A DNA stretch of 64,000 bases, taken from positions 1,605,049-1,669,048 of the forward strand of contig JANVCC010000056.1 of assembly GCA_025345505.1 (NCBI GenBank). The letters run 5' to 3'. Position numbers and translations under genes: made by a program. The stretch comes from Todiramphus chloris collaris. Its lineage: Eukaryota > Chordata > Aves > Coraciiformes > Alcedinidae. Positions 48,601-61,442 of this stretch are shown piece after piece. Under the pieces are notes generated by a model. The model saw only the letters and a list, made by a program, of their open reading frames with translations. It made no database searches and was not told the DNA's origin. The first letter of the stretch is position 1. Each line of letters begins with the position of its first letter.

Positions 48601-51600
48601 CAACGGTTGCTGTCCTAGGGCAAATATCCTGATACTTAACCAACTGGCTGGTAACAACTGTCTATTCTTGAAATCAAATCATTGTGTGCAGAATTATAAC
48701 CCAAGCTGTAAATGTAGCTTGACTTTTTTTGACTTTTGACTTTGTAAGTTGTTTATAGTGTTTCTTTCCACCACAAGCACTGCTTCAGTTTCAAACATAC
48801 CTTCCTCCTCTGCTGTCTGATGGCAAACAAGTATTCAGCCAGCTTGATGATTGTGGAATTTACTTCTTTTGCCAGGAGTGAGAATTGTCCCTCATCTGTG
48901 TTCATTTGGCACTTAAGTACGTATTGTTAATACATGTTGTCCTGTTGCTGTCAGTGCTGGTCCTACAACAGTGGTGGCTGTCTCAAGCAGATATATTCAT
49001 ATGCTGTTGGTAGCCCTAGAGTTAAGCAACCACCGCAGCAGTATCTCCACTCGCGTTGTAACGCAGAGTTTACAGTCTTTAGTGGTGTCCCCCTGTATGA
49101 GAGAAGGTTCTCAAAGGTTTTCGGCTATTTTTGTTAACATTTTGCTAACATTAGAGATAAAGTAGACCTAAAGTCATAATGCAATCAGTGTGATTAACAT
49201 TCAGAATAATGTACCATGGAAAAATTAGAAGATAACGTTTTTGTCAGACTTGCTTATGTTTGCAAATAAGTGTATGGATAAGCAAGCAATTCTATGAGCT
49301 CAAGTTGTTGGTACTACACAATATGTATTCCTTCTAAAATCTAATACCTGATATTTAAAAGTATGATACATTTTCTTCTGATTCCAAAGCCTGATGGAAA
49401 TTACATTGATAGGTTTTTTGAGCTGCTTCTTTGTTTACTTTGTAATGCATTTTCTGGTGTATTGTTGGTGAGAATGTTGCTAACTGGTAGTGTTGCATGC
49501 AACAGATGGAAGTTTATTTGAAGGAGAAAATTCTTACTAGTCCTTAATGTAGTCCTCCTCTTTCTTATTTGCTTCTCATTCATCACTGTGGGATGATACC
49601 ATCCTTCTGACAAACTTAGAAGTAATTCTTTTTAGATAGGAACTGTGTAACAGATCACTGGGCTTTAACCCCAACAACAGGATTGTCTGCCACTAAAGGC
49701 AGGCTGACAGCTCAGTCTCCCCCACTGTTTTGGTTGCAGTGTTTAATTTGAATTCATTTCCTGTGGTAGTAACTGCATTGCAGCTCTGCCTTGTCTCTGA
49801 TTCCCCCAACGTGCAGCATGCCAAAGCTCTCACCATCTGTGTTCCCTGTGGAGAATGCTCTTGAGCCGTTCAGTAGACCTCCAAGAATAAGTTGCAGCCT
49901 GTTGCCTAAGTTTTGGGGGTTGAGGGCTCTAGAGGTGTGCTGTCACTTCCTTCATGGGCTGCCAGCCCACACAGTGCCTACCCTTTGAAATTAGTAGGGT
50001 ACACTTACCCTGGCCTCTACTCCACAGAAGAGTCTTAAACTGAAAAAACGTCAGGATTTTCCAAGAGGGAGAAATCCCTAATGGTATATTTAGGAATAAG
50101 TCTTAAAAACTTCAGAGTTTAAAGATAAAAGTAAGCCTGTCTTCCATAAGGCAACAGTTTGAATTTTTAATTAGCCAGTAGTACAGAATATTTCATCTGT
50201 TGCTTCCTGAGGGAAGTCGTCGTTGAGACTTTCATCTTCACAGGGGCTCTTTCAGAATACTTAACTGATCCCTGTCCCCCCACCATGCACTCCCCAGCTT
50301 CTCTGAACAAGAAGAGGAGCATGTTACATCTGTAACATGAAGCCCAGCCTCAGGGTGCTATGTAATGGGATTTGTGCTTCTCTGGTTTTCGGTGCAATGC
50401 TGCTTATTCAGCTAAAGAAAGGAGCTCAGGTTTCAGGCAGCAGCAAAACAGGAGTTGCATCTCTGGATTTCAGACCATTGATCCTCACTTTCTGGGGGAG
50501 GGAGGCAGTGCTCCTACTGGCCTTCCCCTTCTCCATAAATTGGCTGCACTAAAGCAGAAGGAGGGCTTGAGGCTGTGAGCAGAACTGGGACTCTTCAAGG
50601 GGTATCATGCATATGCATACCTGTGTTCAGAGTGGCACGGTTATTTGGGTCTGACTGCACATGAAGTGTGTATTATCTGGCTTTTAGGGGGCACACAATG
50701 TCTTCTCACAGTACCATATTCTTACAAGTAAGTGGGAATTCTTCACACAAGCATGACAATTTGTTTGTAAGCACTTATATTCCCCAATGGAATCTCTTAC
50801 TTTTGATTTCTCCTTTTCAGCTAGATTCTGTGAAACCTATAGGTAATCACAGTAGGCTCAGATCACAAGTTGTGTGTTGCATTTGTGAGAAAGATCTCTC
50901 ATTGCTCTGTATACAGAAACAAGTCAGCACATTACAGAGATGGAATTTATACAGGCGAGCTGGTAAACATTGGGAGGCAAATGCACAGAAATTAGCAAGG
51001 GGGAGACAAAACCGTGCATGGCTTTGGATATACTATCTTGATAAGGATTTTCAGAATGAAGAAGGATAGCAAGTCAATCATTTCCTGGCAGTAGGTATAC
51101 CTACCCTGTTACTTCAAGGAACTTAAGAGCACACTTGACAGATATTAGGTGTATGTGTGTTCTTTGGGACATCAAATCATTCATCAAATTCAGTGTAAAA
51201 CATTGTATCCAGTTCAACATCTGAATGTCCCTTTTTCAGCAGAGAAATGCAAATAACATGCTGATAGTGTATCAGGTTTTCACTCTAGATCCTGGCTTAC
51301 TGACAGTGAGGGGGCATACCTGAAAACAGTTTGAAAAACTCTGTGCAAATGCTGTTACTTCAGTAGTCTTATCAATACCTTACTTAGCTAAAGCGATATA
51401 CATACTGTCTTTTAGCTGCAAGATACACTAGTCTGTCTATGGCAAAACCTGCACCAGTTTGTCCAGAGGAAAGTATAATAGATTATGCACAAATGACTAT
51501 GTGGTGAAAAGTATAATTCTTAAACTGAATGTCATCTTTTAATTGATGGTAAAGAATTCTGTAAGTACCCAAACCACAGAAGTTATCAGAAATAAGAAAA

Positions 51601-51990
51601 TCATTTTCACATGGTTTCTTTAAGCTAGTTCATTTAAGAGATACAATTCTCTTAGTTCTCAACTTACTGAACCACATATACATATGAATTAGATGAGCTG
51701 ACAAGAAATCTGTACTGTCTATTTAGAAAATGACAGACCTCATTGAAGTGCTGGCTCAGCTTGACTTAGAGACCTGCAGATAACAGCCTTCACATAAGAA
51801 CGTAAGCCTTAGTTGAACAAGAGAAGGGCTTTTTGTTGTTTGGAGAATTTATAATAGGAAATGTCATTTGTCATGTGCAGGTGAACAAATTGGCTTCTTA
51901 AAGCAGTACGGAGGAGTCTTAGCTCCTAAATACTACCATCATAGAAATTACTAGAAGTTTCACTGGAGAAGTTGATCAAAGCAGATACTA

Positions 51991-52060
51991 CAAAAAAAAA
52001 AAAACAAAACCAAACCAAACACCAAACCCAAACAAAACAAAAAACAACAAAAACAAGAAC
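51991..52060 (+). repeat. A-rich (CAAA/CCAAA)n low-complexity tract
   Basis: Starts with a 13-A run and continues as AC-rich imperfect units for about 70 nt. It could be the tail of an old retroposed copy, but no body was recognised upstream. Confidence 0.9.
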
Positions 52061-53346
52061 AGGTAGGCAAAAGATGCTGTCAAGACTATTTAGATGGATG
52101 TATCTGAGTCCCTATCTGAATGCTTCCAACAGTCACATCTAATCAGCTTTCAGCTCTTCTTCCTAGTCAACAGTACTTTCACAAAACAAGGTTTAGAAAT
52201 AGTTAATCAATTCATTCGAAACCTACAGAGCTGTTACAATGAAAACTTCCTATCTCCAGGAAAACCTTTTATTCAAGAACGCTTATGCCATAGTTACAGA
52301 GGAAATTCCTTTTAAGATCATGACCTAAATGGCACTAAAATTGCATCCTTGGTGTTTGAACCCGAAGGCTTCAGCTGGGTGAGATTCTAAATTTCTTCAA
52401 TAACTGGCATGCTATGTGTCTGGGAGACCATTAAGAAGCAGTCATTTCCATGGACATTATGAGAGACAGCACTAAATAAGTTTTATCTGGAGAATGTTTT
52501 GTTCTTTTGCAAAAGGACCTATTGGTAGAAAAATTTCAAAATGTTCAGATAATTTCTCAAATATCAAGCCTCTTACTTAAATGAGAAGAGATTGATCCCC
52601 TTGTTCCTACTATATTTGTAAACTGCTACGTACCATTTCTTGGAGTCACTGACACACACCCCATTCAGTGGTAGTTATTCAATGGAATGAAGTTTCTCCC
52701 TAGTTTTCTTCTGCTAGCAGTTCTGTTCTTCATCTGATCTTTGCCTTTATCTTTGTCATGTAAGAAATTATGTAAATGCAAGGAAGGAAGATTTGAGTGC
52801 ATGACTTTCCTGAAGTTTGTGAATACATTATATCAAGCCGTTGTCTTCCTGCCGACAGCCAGTTGCTGCAAGATCTCTACCATTATGCCTGAGCCCTTCT
52901 GTAGCCCTGAGCTGATGGATGGAGTTCAGTTTTGGAGCCCCTAACTCCACAGGACTTCCTCTGAATCCTGTGGTTGGTATGTGGTTCCTATGAGTAATGA
53001 GTGAGCATTGTTAATTGAACAACACAAGAGAAGAAAATTATTGTTTTCCTTCAAGTTACTTGTTTTTTGTATTCTTTTAATATTTATGAGTCCTAGTCTC
53101 CCCTCAGGGAGCCGTGAGACTGGTAGCTCCATTGGCATGTTCAATAATTTCTGTCACCAGATTATGTCCATCCTCCAGCCTTAGCTAAGACGGTAGCTTC
53201 ACTGGTGTGCAGTCTGTATTGGGCAACACTAGTAACCCCTTAACCCTACAGATTTGCCTTCAATCAACATATTCAGGTTACACTCCTTCTATGTTCCATT
53301 CTATCTCTAAACTATCTGTCAATCACAAGCAGCAGGCAGAATATCC

Positions 53347-53363
53347 TTTTTTTTTTTTTTTTT
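53347..53363 (+). repeat. Poly-T tract, 17 nt
   Basis: Homopolymer within the intron. No adjacent element recognised. Confidence 0.9.
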
Positions 53364-54191
53364 CTTTTTGATAGATGCTTCTGTGAAAAAGAAAGTTAGT
53401 CCATCTCTTCTTTGGGAGTCACTACAGGGCAAATGTAAAATCCAGTAAAATCAAAGGCATCTTTTACGACAAGAATTGTTCTCTACTTCAGAACAGTAAC
53501 AACACAAGAAAGGCATCACATAGTCATAGTATGGCAAGGACTTGAGTAAGTGAAATGTAGTTAATGAATGTTTATTCATTTGGATCATAGTGTCTTTGAA
53601 AAAAAAGATCCTATCTTCAGAAGTGTTTGTACAATATATACCTTACTGTGACACTGATCCTCAGCTGGGTGTTGTAGCACTGCAGAAATACAACTAAAAG
53701 AATATTATTCTAACTGACTGCCTTCAGTGAGTGAAATCTGGGAGGAGAAACCCTAGTGTTTTCTTTCTGTTAGTACAAAGATGCTAATAGGTGTCAAATA
53801 AACTATTGTATTTCATACTGTTATGTAAATAACTGGTTTCTGAATGAAGGGAACTAAGTGTACTATAAGCAATACTACTGAACCAGTGTGGTTTTAGGCA
53901 TAGCTTTGGCATAGCTTTGTGTTGTACTGGCTTATGCCATGTTAGCATATATGGTTCTTATGGGTTTGTAAGGTTTGGAGCAATTTGTCATCTTAGAAGT
54001 TGCATTGCTTTAAAGAATATTGAAATAGCAAAGTTTACTTAAAAGTTATGTTTTAGATCCTAAAAAAAAACTCCTGGAGAGGACTTTCCCTAGATCATTA
54101 GTAATGAGGGAGCAGTACAACTTAGAAGACCCCACAGTCATAGAAAGAGTGATGATAGAAGAAAAAAAAGAATTAATAAGAACAGAAATAG

Positions 54192-54210
54192 AAAAAAAAA
54201 AAAAAAAAAA
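54192..54210 (+). repeat. Poly-A tract, 19 nt
   Basis: Homopolymer within a purine-rich neighbourhood (about 54140-54300). No target-site duplication seen. Confidence 0.9.
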
Positions 54211-57200
54211 GTCAAAAGATGAGTAGATGTAAGCAATAGATGGTAGAGAGAAAACAACTTAAAGATATGGGATGAAGGACACAAAAAAAAGATAAGTCAA
54301 ATGTACTTTATTGTTCTTATCCTTTTCTTTCTATGTTTATCATTTTCCATGATTTATGCTGAGACACAAAAAGAACATTTCTTTTTTAAACAGCAGAAAT
54401 TTGAAGAGCTGTTTTTACCCAAAAGAAAGGAAAGACTTTCAGTACACAGCTAGTGGTCTATAAAGTCGGTGAAACCATTGAGTTGCCTTATTCCCAGGAG
54501 AACTGAAGCTTTCCCAGTTTCAGTGGCATGCCTCCAGGAAATCGTTCCAGGAGGACACACAATTAGCCCACAATCTTCCAGAGTGCACGGTGTAACATGA
54601 TGCAGTTAAACCAGAAGACGGTTTCCATCTTTTGACCCTGTGTCAAACATGTCAGTTGAGTAGCTTACCTGAGATCTGTAAGAGAATGTAGGCCATCGGA
54701 CATTTTCCCATAGAAAGAAATATGCAATAGACACACGGAAAAAAAAAGCAATTTTAAAACCCAACTTATTTTCAAATTAACAGAAAAAAAGTGATGAGAC
54801 AGCCTTTTTAAGTGACACAACTCGGTGCATTCAGATCCTCTTTTCTTTTTGACAGTTTAAAGTTTAAATAAAAATCTTTGCCCTTGCTTAGGATGTATAA
54901 GGAGGATGTGAAAAGTGGCTCTTTCATTTTAAGCTCTAACAAGATATTGAGCCCTGTGGAATGATAGATTTAAAAATATCATTGAAATGAGCATTCAAAT
55001 TATAGTTTTGAGAATGTAATATGTTCAGTATAGGTTTTAAGCCTTGCATCCGTTGACATAGAGGATAGTTTAAAAAGTTCACAGTGAAATAGAATAATAT
55101 TGAATAATCCCTATACATAAATACACAGGTAACAGTGAGGGTGGGAGGAATGTGTAGATTGAAAAGGCACAAGCTGAAAACTCAAATGACAATGTAAAAC
55201 AGTCCCCATAGCTTAATTAAATAAAACCAATAATGCTATTTAAACTTCTTTCAGTTAAAATTACTTTAATAAGGGTGTTAATTACTAGAGGATTAACACT
55301 GCTTACATGTGATAATAGATGTGGTCAGTCAATGAAGGGTGAGAATAATGTTCGTTTAAGAACCAAAAGAATCTAGCACAGGATTACTCACCAGAAAGGG
55401 ATAACATTTCAAAGTGGCAAGTAAAATCAGGGGAAGAGGTTTTCAAATTGCAGAAGGCATTAGAGGCTGAATTGTGCCATCATTACTCAGCAAAAGTTTC
55501 ATCTATATTGGGATCCATTGGAGATAAAATATGAAGAGTAATTATTACAAATGACATATTACAGAGTTTGGAATTATTCTGTCTTACAGAGCCATTGTAA
55601 CTACTAATTTTTCAGATTAAATATTTTAAGAAAATATTGTCACCCTAGAAGTGAGCATAAAAGGAATATTGTAAAGGAAAAAGACCAGCTTCTGAGAAGA
55701 ATGATTTTTTGAATATGTGTTTCTTAGAAAAGAAGTAATATTGGACTATTGACATTGCCAGAAATGGGTTTCCCCAATATATTTGCAAACATAGCAGCAG
55801 GAGAAGAAAGATCTTTTGCAAAAGCCAACAAAAAAAAAAACCCAACCAAATTCTGAGTTACCCAGGTTTCTTGTTACTGCACCTTATGGGGCTCAGAAGC
55901 CTTTGCTAAACCAGGTTATCTAGACAAGAATACAAAAAACAAGTACCAGGATTTTATATGGATTGTCATATTTGCTCAAATGTTTTTAGAGTCATTTTAT
56001 AGATAAGAGGAAGTAAATGTCTTATGGTAGGTGAAGAAGAAAGTGAAGGTTGTCTGGAAAAGAATATGAAACTTTTTTTGTGATTTTTGGCTTTTCTTTT
56101 AACTTGTCTGTGTTTACATTCCTGAGCTACTGATTGTAGAATTCCTTGTCCAGCGGTTCCCAGGTCTAGTATAGCTTTCCCTAAGGGATGTAACTTCATC
56201 TGCTATGAAGGGTGGTTACGCAGCCATACCCTGAATGCACTACTTTGGAAGAAATAACAATCTGTTTACAGTAAACTCATGATGAGCACATCTGTAAGTG
56301 TCTGTGCTTTATGGATTGCATTTGATTTTTGTTTCTGAATACAAACAAAATGATGCTGGTTTCTGGCCTATTGTGTCTTAGATTTCAGTGGCTTTCCATG
56401 CATTCAAACTTGGCACCCTAGGTCAGCTAAGATATTTTATTAAGTAGTTGTTATATTTGTATCCACTTCCTGCAGAGGTTTTTGAGAGAGATGCCTTGTA
56501 TATAAATTGCTGAAGGTTTTGAATGCCACCTAAGAGAATCATCTTGAGCAACGAGACTGCTTTTATTCATTTTAGATCTGCAGATTTTTGAGAACTGCAT
56601 GAATCTTAAAAATAAACCAAACCAAAAAGTTATAGGTTAAAAAATAAGTAGACTGTTGTGCTGAAACAAACTTGTTTTCCCCTACTGTTGTAGAACTCCA
56701 GGGTACCTCAGTGAAGATGATGTGTTTTGTAGCGCATACTAAAGATCATGGACCTCTGTGGACATCAAATGCAGCAGGTTTAAGAGGTGCTCATAAAATT
56801 ATAGACCTGATGCATATCATTCTGTTAGGTTGGAAGCCTCATTCTCTGTAACAATGTAATTTCAGTATTTTTCTTAGATGTAATTTCCTCTGGTGTTTTG
56901 GTTGAAGTCAGAATATGGTAAGAAATAACTGGAAAGCTGGGAGAAGGAAATAACCTGTTCTACCACTGAATTGCTAATTCTCAATGGCCTGTCTCACAGC
57001 TTCCTGGGCCAGTTCTGTGAGCTGCAGCTTCACACAAAGAGCTGGAGTCTTCGCCTCCTCTGTGAGCACAAGACTGACACTGTGGAGCTGTGCCATGCTT
57101 TCTTGTCTTCCTGTAGACATCAGTTCACATTTGCATGCCAGGGCCAGGTGTCTAAAACTCCTTCCTTCAATCCTAGAAGTAACTGGACTGAAATAAAAAC

Positions 57201-57570
57201 TTAGAGTTGCAATTATACTTGAGCAAACCGCTGTGGATGTTTAGTTTTAGGGTACAACAGGCTGACTTCATAGATTAGATGTGCATGTATACAAGGGCAG
57301 TTTGTATCAGTTACTTCAAAACAGCATTTGTCAGATAATGACTTTTCGTTGTATAGTATATAAACTGACCTCTGGTGAGACTGCAGGCATCTAGAGTTAC
57401 TCATATAGACACTGATAAGTATTAAATATGACAGATGGGACAAGAGTGTTCACTTCCAGAACACGGTATGGAAGTTGAAGTGAGTATGTTTTGTGTTTAA
57501 ATTTTATTCCAGCTACTTCAAGTTAAATGATTTTTAATTAGTGCCACCTTCTCTAAACCAGAGAAGGCTT

Positions 57571-57630
57571 TTAAACAAACAAACAAACAAAAAGAGAAAG
57601 AAAAAGCAAACAAACAAACAACAACAACAA
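57571..57630 (+). repeat. (AAAC)n / (AAC)n microsatellite
   Basis: Two blocks of AAAC units with an AG-rich interruption, ending in AAC triplets. Confidence 0.9.
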
Positions 57631-58730
57631 GCCAAATGAAAATGACAGCTTAAATTTAACTCTGTTATATTAAATGCTTCATAACTTTAACAGGTGAAAT
57701 TGTATTTTCAAAGTCTTATTCAGATCAGAGGCAGGTGTTCTGTTTTGGGGAGTTGCACTTGTCACCCCTGCATGCTGCTTGAGTGTGTACGCCTCTGTGT
57801 CAGAAGCTCAAAAACAACAACAACAAAAAAAAGGTGTAAGACCATTGCATAATACACAGTTTTTAATCCACACAGATTTTACCACTGACATAGTTTTATG
57901 CTTTGTCTAAAGGGACTTCGTGTACAGGCTAACAGGCTTGACAGGAGCAATTTGGCCCGAGCCTGTGCCCTCTGGAGCCTGACTGTCTGCCAGGCTCCTG
58001 CCTTTCAAACTCTTCCCTGTTTCTAGACTCAAAAGACAGCTCTTTTGCTACTAGTCCAGTTTATTCTTTAATGATGAACAACAGCATACTTCATCATAAA
58101 CATTTGCACTGTAATTAAATCTTCTTTGAAGAGGTATTACTTGTATATACAATTGTGTATTGCATAGGGCCTAGCTATTTGTATTTACTTTACATCTTGG
58201 GCTGCTTGAAGTTTTAATGGGATTCGTAAAATTATACACTGTGAGTGTTTTCCTGGTTATAGTAACAGCAACAATCTTGTTCACATGACTTCACCAGCAA
58301 GCATTTTATTTTGTAGGCAGGCCTAAGTTAATTTGAAGTGCCAAAGAATAAAGAATGTATTTGGGCTTGCTTATAAATATAACAAGACCAGGCATCTCTC
58401 AGAGTGCACCTCCAGGTCCAGTTTTTAGGAAAGAATTCTGCCCTTTGGAGGAATTTATAAAGGATTTATTTGAGTACAAATAGCTTCTGGTTTTTTCTTA
58501 GCATAACAACATTTCACAATGGTTTAACTGTCGTAACCTCTGAGTTTATACATTGTACACGTAAGAATGTGTTAAAGATTGTATCCCTGCATTCAAGGTA
58601 GTGACAGATATGATTTCCACTTACAAATTCAAAACAAATGGAAGCATTTTAATATAAACCTGTTTCATTCTTGTGAACCAATGTCCCCAGTTTAGGCACT
58701 GTTTCTAAATGCATAGTGCTTAAAATCAAA

Positions 58731-58790
58731 AACCAAAACAAAACAAACAAAAAAACCCCCGAAAAAACGAACAACAAAAACAAAAAAGCA
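58731..58790 (+). repeat. A-rich (AAAAC)n low-complexity tract
   Basis: Imperfect AAAAC and AAC units with a central CCCCCG. It lies about 90 nt upstream of the palindromic relic. Confidence 0.85.
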
Positions 58791-58880
58791 TGTTTTAATG
58801 CTGTGGCTTAAAAACTGAAAGACACTCTCTTTTCAACACAGACCTTTTTTTTTTCCCCAAACAAAAAAATCCAGGGCTCA

Positions 58881-58974
58881 ATTTTCAAAGCATCGCCTAG
58901 GAATTTAGCCTGCGACCCCCATTGACACTAATGGGAATTGCATAGCTAAGTCCCCATAACATCACTTTGAAAAT
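58881..58974. mobile_element. Palindromic MITE-like relic, about 94 bp
   Basis: The outer arms ATTTTCAAAG (58881-58890) and CTTTGAAAAT (58965-58974) are exact inverted copies. CCCATT (58918-58923) and AATGGG (58930-58935) are exact inverted copies at the centre, and TTTAGC / GCTAAG in between also pair. Whole-element self-complementarity and the TTCAAAG...CCCATTGACA wording resemble old palindromic DNA-transposon derivatives common in turtles and crocodilians, from memory. No transposase. Confidence 0.6.
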
Positions 58975-60806
58975 GCGTTTGTTGTACCAATCCAGAAAAA
59001 GGTAGCATAAGCTATAAGGAGACATTCACAGATCAAGTGATCAATTTACACTTTGAAATACAAGACCTATATGTGTTGTTCCAGTTATGTGATCAATAGG
59101 GGGGATTTTAAAATTCACTACATTCACAAAATAAGCCACCAGGAGTAAATAAAACAAAATATTTTGGCAAGTGGCAGGCAGACTTACTAACCAGGCTAAC
59201 AAGGTGTTTGTCAGCAGTAAGGAACACCTACTGATGAAGTGATAATTGCATTTGGTTGCTACAGTGTTATTCTAAACTCTTGTCTTTTTTACTTGTAAGC
59301 TGGACTTGGATATCTATATTTAAAATACTTCTGTTATTCCTTTGTGACTGGGAAATGTTTAGAGTGAACAAGACTTGTCTTTGTCCAGTTCTGATTCTGG
59401 TTCTTCACAGTTTAGTTCCAATCTACTAAGTGCTTTCATGGTGTACATGCTTTAATAAACAGGGAGATAGCATTTAGTGTACTAATGGAAGTATTATCTT
59501 CATGTTCGTGTAGGATTTTTTTTTTGTTAATTGTTGGAAATAAGTATATACCTCTGTAATATATATACATGCATACTTGTGCATGAGAAGTAAGAAGAGA
59601 CTAAAAAGAAAGTGTCGTGGTTGTGTAGCTGTTTTACTGCAGTGCCCATGAGTCCCTGTCATGGACCATGGCCCCATTATGCTGGGCAGAGTATAAATAA
59701 GGGTTTTAACAAAAGGAGGACAGTGCTGCCTCAGAGTTCACAAACTGGTGAGATTATAGCTCCACTGAAAGGTTAATGTTATGTCAGAAATTATGAAACA
59801 AGAATGATTCTGGTTGACAGGCTTCCTCTAGTCATGAAACCCATTTCTTCTTCTGAATACAAGGTGTGTATTGGTGCAGTGTGAGCTCCTTGGACTAGGA
59901 AATGTTGAGGAGAGGGCTATTTGTAAGTGGCTTTTGTGAGTTTACTGTGTTTAAAATGAGTAAGTCTCTTTCACCTTTAAACTTTTTAGCTCCAAAGCCC
60001 AACAAAAATATCAATAATTGAAATATTACTATATTTGCTATTCCTTTATCTTAATGATCTAAATGGTACATAGCTAACAACAGTCATGGTTGTTGGGGTT
60101 TTTTTCTATGTCAAACACATTCTCAAGGAAAAAAATTGAATGTTATTTCTATACTCTTCCCTGAGAAAAGACTGAGTGTAGCTTGCAGTTGTGTATGCTT
60201 GGCACTATTCATTTCCCAGAAGAGTTCATCAGTATTCTAGGCTTTGGGATTTTTTTAATTAAAGAGGTCAAAATCCATTATATCAAAATTTCAAAGAATT
60301 TACCAATTAGCTGTAGTCCGCAGTGCCCAGCAGGTGGCTTTTATACTATTAAAGGGAGATTGTTTCCATCTCTGATCAAAGCAAAAACAAAACAAAGGAA
60401 AATATAGAATATTTTGATGTACACGGTGCGAACCACATGCTGTGTAAATTATAGGTGAAAACTGTACGTGGGAGTCTGTTGAGTCATGCCACTTCAAGGA
60501 AAAAAAGAAAAAATCTATGTATTTTCACACCGTTTCTCATGAGGATTTTAATGGTAATGTCTAAATCTGTTTAGGTTACTGATTGTCTAAAAAGATTAGA
60601 CAGCTCGATATTTCCTAAAATGAAGATTTTTAGCGTCTTCCTGTGTATTTTGACTTTTACTTTTAAATAAGGTTAATGAAGTTGCCAGAAGTGAAATTGG
60701 GAAAAGCTGAGCATGCTTCCATGTTGCAAGATGCAAAAAAGTTCCAATTTGCACTTTTCAATGAATCTAAACTTCCCCGATTTTTGCCTACTTAAAAGAA
60801 TGTTTG

Positions 60807-60820
60807 TGACCTTTTGACCC
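60807..60820 (-). promoter_or_regulatory. DR2 nuclear-receptor half-site pair (RARE-like)
   Basis: On the minus strand this reads GGGTCA, AA, AGGTCA: two perfect RGKTCA half-sites spaced by two, a configuration bound by RAR/RXR among others. It lies in unique sequence without open frames. In human, CYP26C1 and CYP26A1, which are retinoic-acid-responsive genes, follow EXOC6. Whether this site is used is unknown. Confidence 0.35.
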
Positions 60821-61131
60821 TTTTGTTATCCCTTACTCAGAAAGGCCTTTATTCTGTAAGGCTTAGGTATAAAAAAATAAAAAGAGCGTTAATGGCATAA
60901 CAGTCCTTTCTGATCACCCTGTGTAAGATGTTTATGCAAAGTGTCAATAGAAGCAATTGGCCTAACAGTGTGACAACCTGCTTTGCTTGGAAATGGGCTA
61001 ATCTCCTGTTTGGGTTATCCAGAGGTCAGGTAAGGATTCTTTTTTCGCACTCCCCGTAGTGTGTGAGTACATAACCTGCAAAAATTACAGGGCAGGAATC
61101 AGAAGCTACTGAACCCAAGAATGCCACAAAG

Positions 61132-61256
61132 CTTCTTTTTTTCTTTCTTTCTCTCTTTTTTTTTTTTTTTTTTACCCCCCCCCCCCCCCCCTCCAATTCT
61201 TCCCCTTTTTCCTTTTCTTTTTTTTTTTTTTTTTTTTTTTTCTCCCCTCTGCCTTC
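61132..61256 (+). repeat. Long pyrimidine tract with T18, C17 and T24 runs
   Basis: Nearly pure pyrimidine for about 125 nt, broken only by an A at 61174 and AA at 61195-61196. Contains T18 (61156-61173), C17 (61175-61191) and T24 (61218-61241). The long open frames on both strands here are artefacts of this composition. Confidence 0.95.
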
Positions 61257-61375
61257 TTTTAACTTTTTATTTCCTGGTCCCATTCCAGAGTCTCCTTGAG
61301 CAAATAACACATAACGAAGACAGGGACTCTACCAGTTATATTACGTGCTGTTTCACTTAGTTGGTGTAGGTTGAT

Positions 61376-61442
61376 TTGTTGTTTGTTTGTTTGTTTGTTT
61401 GGAGTTTTTTTGTTGTTTTGTTTTGGTGTTTTGGTTTTTTTT
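61376..61442 (+). repeat. (TTTG)n / T-G-rich simple repeat
   Basis: About five TTTG units followed by irregular T/G sequence. Confidence 0.9.

Noticed and set aside
50668-51069. 133-codon open frame on the plus strand
   Set aside because: No recognisable family, no promoter or poly(A) context, and lies inside the large intron. A chance frame or an old repeat is more likely.
52090-52320. 73-codon open frame after an A-rich tract, as a processed pseudogene
   Set aside because: Translation not recognisable, and the A-rich tract precedes rather than follows it on the plus strand.
61026-61310. Open frames on both strands giving Lys/Glu-rich and Phe/Pro-rich peptides
   Set aside because: Pure artefact of the pyrimidine tract.
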